Under the pieces are notes generated by a model. That model worked only from the letters and a program-made list of their open reading frames with translations, made no database searches and was not told the DNA's origin. Position numbers and translations under genes: made by a program. Below, piece by piece: positions 63,318 through 64,000 of a stretch of DNA of 64,000 bases (position 1 is its first letter; each line of letters begins with the position of its first letter). This DNA comes from Gallionella sp. (GTDB taxonomy: Bacteria > Pseudomonadota > Gammaproteobacteria > Burkholderiales > Gallionellaceae): positions 1 through 64,000 of the forward strand of contig JAHFRA010000003.1 in NCBI GenBank assembly GCA_023259035.1, given 5' to 3'.

Positions 63318-64000
63318 TTATTTTTCCTTCATCGCCGCTTCGATACGCTGACATAATGTTTTCAGGATCTTGATGCGCGCAAAGTTTTTGTCGTTGGCCT
63401 CCACCAATGTCCACGGCGCGATCTCGGTGCTGGTACGGTCTACCATGTCGCACACGGCATGTTCGTATTCACCCCATTTATTGCGGTTGCGCCAGTCTTC
63501 CTCGGTAATCTTGAAACGCTTGAAACCGATTTTTTCGCGCGCCTTGAAGCGCCTGAGTTGCTCTTCTTTGCTGATGGCGAGCCAGAATTTGACCACCACA
63601 ATATTATGGCGCACCAACTGTGCTTCAAAATCGTTGATCTCGCTGTAGGCACGCATCCAGTCCGCTTTCGAGCAGAAACCCTCAACGCGCTCGACCAATA
63701 CGCGGCCATACCAGGAACGGTCAAAAATCGTCACTCGCCCGCGTCGCGGAATGTGCCTCCAGAAACGCCACAAATAGGGTTGGGCGCGCTCTTCCTCGGT
63801 TGGCGCTGCGACGGGAATAATGTTGTAGTAACGCGCATCCAGCGCGCTGGTGATGCGGCGAATTGCGCCGCCCTTACCGGCGGCGTCATTGCCTTCGAAC
63901 ATGGCGATTACGGTAATGTCCTTGAATTTTGGATCGCGCGTCAGCAAGGCGAGCTTGCCCTGATACTTTTCCAGTTCGAGCTGAAATTTTTTCTTGTCAA
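63318..64000 (-). CDS. pap: polyphosphate:AMP phosphotransferase (PPK2 family), N-terminus outside window
   Basis: The reading frame stays open to the window edge; the listed start at 63947 is an internal TTG. The 227 residues seen are a PPK2 domain: Walker A MFEGNDAAGKGGAIRRITSA, the lid and Walker B parts RRGRVTIFDRSWYGRVLVER and KFWLAISKEEQLRRFK, and the end ITEEDWRNRNKWGEYEHAVC. This sequence type is the second domain of two-domain polyphosphate:AMP phosphotransferases (class II PPK2), which make ADP from AMP and polyphosphate. The first domain would be beyond the edge. Confidence 0.85.
   Translation of the reverse strand, partial: DKKKFQLELEKYQGKLALLTRDPKFKDITVIAMFEGNDAAGKGGAIRRITSALDARYYNIIPVAAPTEEERAQPYLWRFWRHIPRRGRVTIFDRSWYGRVLVERVEGFCSKADWMRAYSEINDFEAQLVRHNIVVVKFWLAISKEEQLRRFKAREKIGFKRFKITEEDWRNRNKWGEYEHAVCDMVDRTSTEIAPWTLVEANDKNFARIKILKTLCQRIEAAMKEK

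Noticed and set aside
1-64000. CRISPR arrays, tRNA or rRNA genes, integrase or transposase genes
   Set aside because: I looked for regular spaced repeats, cloverleaf-type sequences and recombinase motifs on both strands and found none that I could support by eye.

Overview
The window is a chromosomal segment of a betaproteobacterium. The gene neighbourhoods (rpsU-yqeY-dnaG, dprA-smg-topA, pepA-holC-valS, flhDC with motAB and che genes) and codon use fit Nitrosomonadales, perhaps Gallionellaceae (Sideroxydans/Gallionella-like). That placement is inferred from recognised protein families, not from a search.

Layout. (1) 1-6222: housekeeping genes, namely the macromolecular-synthesis cluster (start of dnaG, yqeY, rpsU) on the minus strand, then a LysM protein, dprA, smg and topA on the plus strand. 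(2) 6250-8930: a small accessory block on the minus strand that reads like integron gene cassettes. Three toxin or toxin-antitoxin units (hicBA, a RelE/ParE pair, a PIN toxin) and a small membrane protein are separated by two clear attC-like hairpins. hicB, hicA and the PIN gene each carry a one-base frameshift. No integrase is visible. (3) 8932-21932: motility and chemotaxis, all on the minus strand: flhD, flhC, motA, motB, a receptor, two CheV, cheY, cheZ, cheA and two more receptors. Between cheZ and cheA lies an unlisted 33-codon ORF that ends in the same CheY-binding tail as CheZ. (4) 22519-25472: a type IV pilin behind a textbook sigma-54 promoter, a GT-C-like membrane protein that may glycosylate it, and a parD gene followed by a shattered parE. 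(5) 25518-50430: a large surface-polysaccharide locus with at least eight glycosyltransferases, three related putative sugar O-methyltransferases (two share a 746-bp apparently identical segment), a sulfotransferase, an ABC exporter (Wzm/Wzt), a GDP-mannose dehydratase, a CDP-deoxysugar branch with a C-methyltransferase, and a UDP-HexNAc dehydrogenase. (6) 50427-64000: a BepA-like protease, a Ser/Thr kinase fused to a cyclic-nucleotide-binding domain, valS, a small unknown gene, holC, pepA, lptF, lptG, a SulP-STAS-cNMP transporter and a partial polyphosphate:AMP phosphotransferase.

How the genes work together. FlhDC would switch on the flagellar regulon. MotAB drive rotation. CheA, CheY, CheZ and CheV process signals from three receptors. 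The polysaccharide locus appears to build a methylated, probably sulfated, deoxysugar-containing glycan that leaves by the ABC-transporter route, and LptFG serve lipopolysaccharide export. The points most worth checking are the CheZ-tail micro-ORF, the attC-like cassette block, the N-terminal module shared by a glycosyltransferase and a methyltransferase, and the 746-bp repeat.
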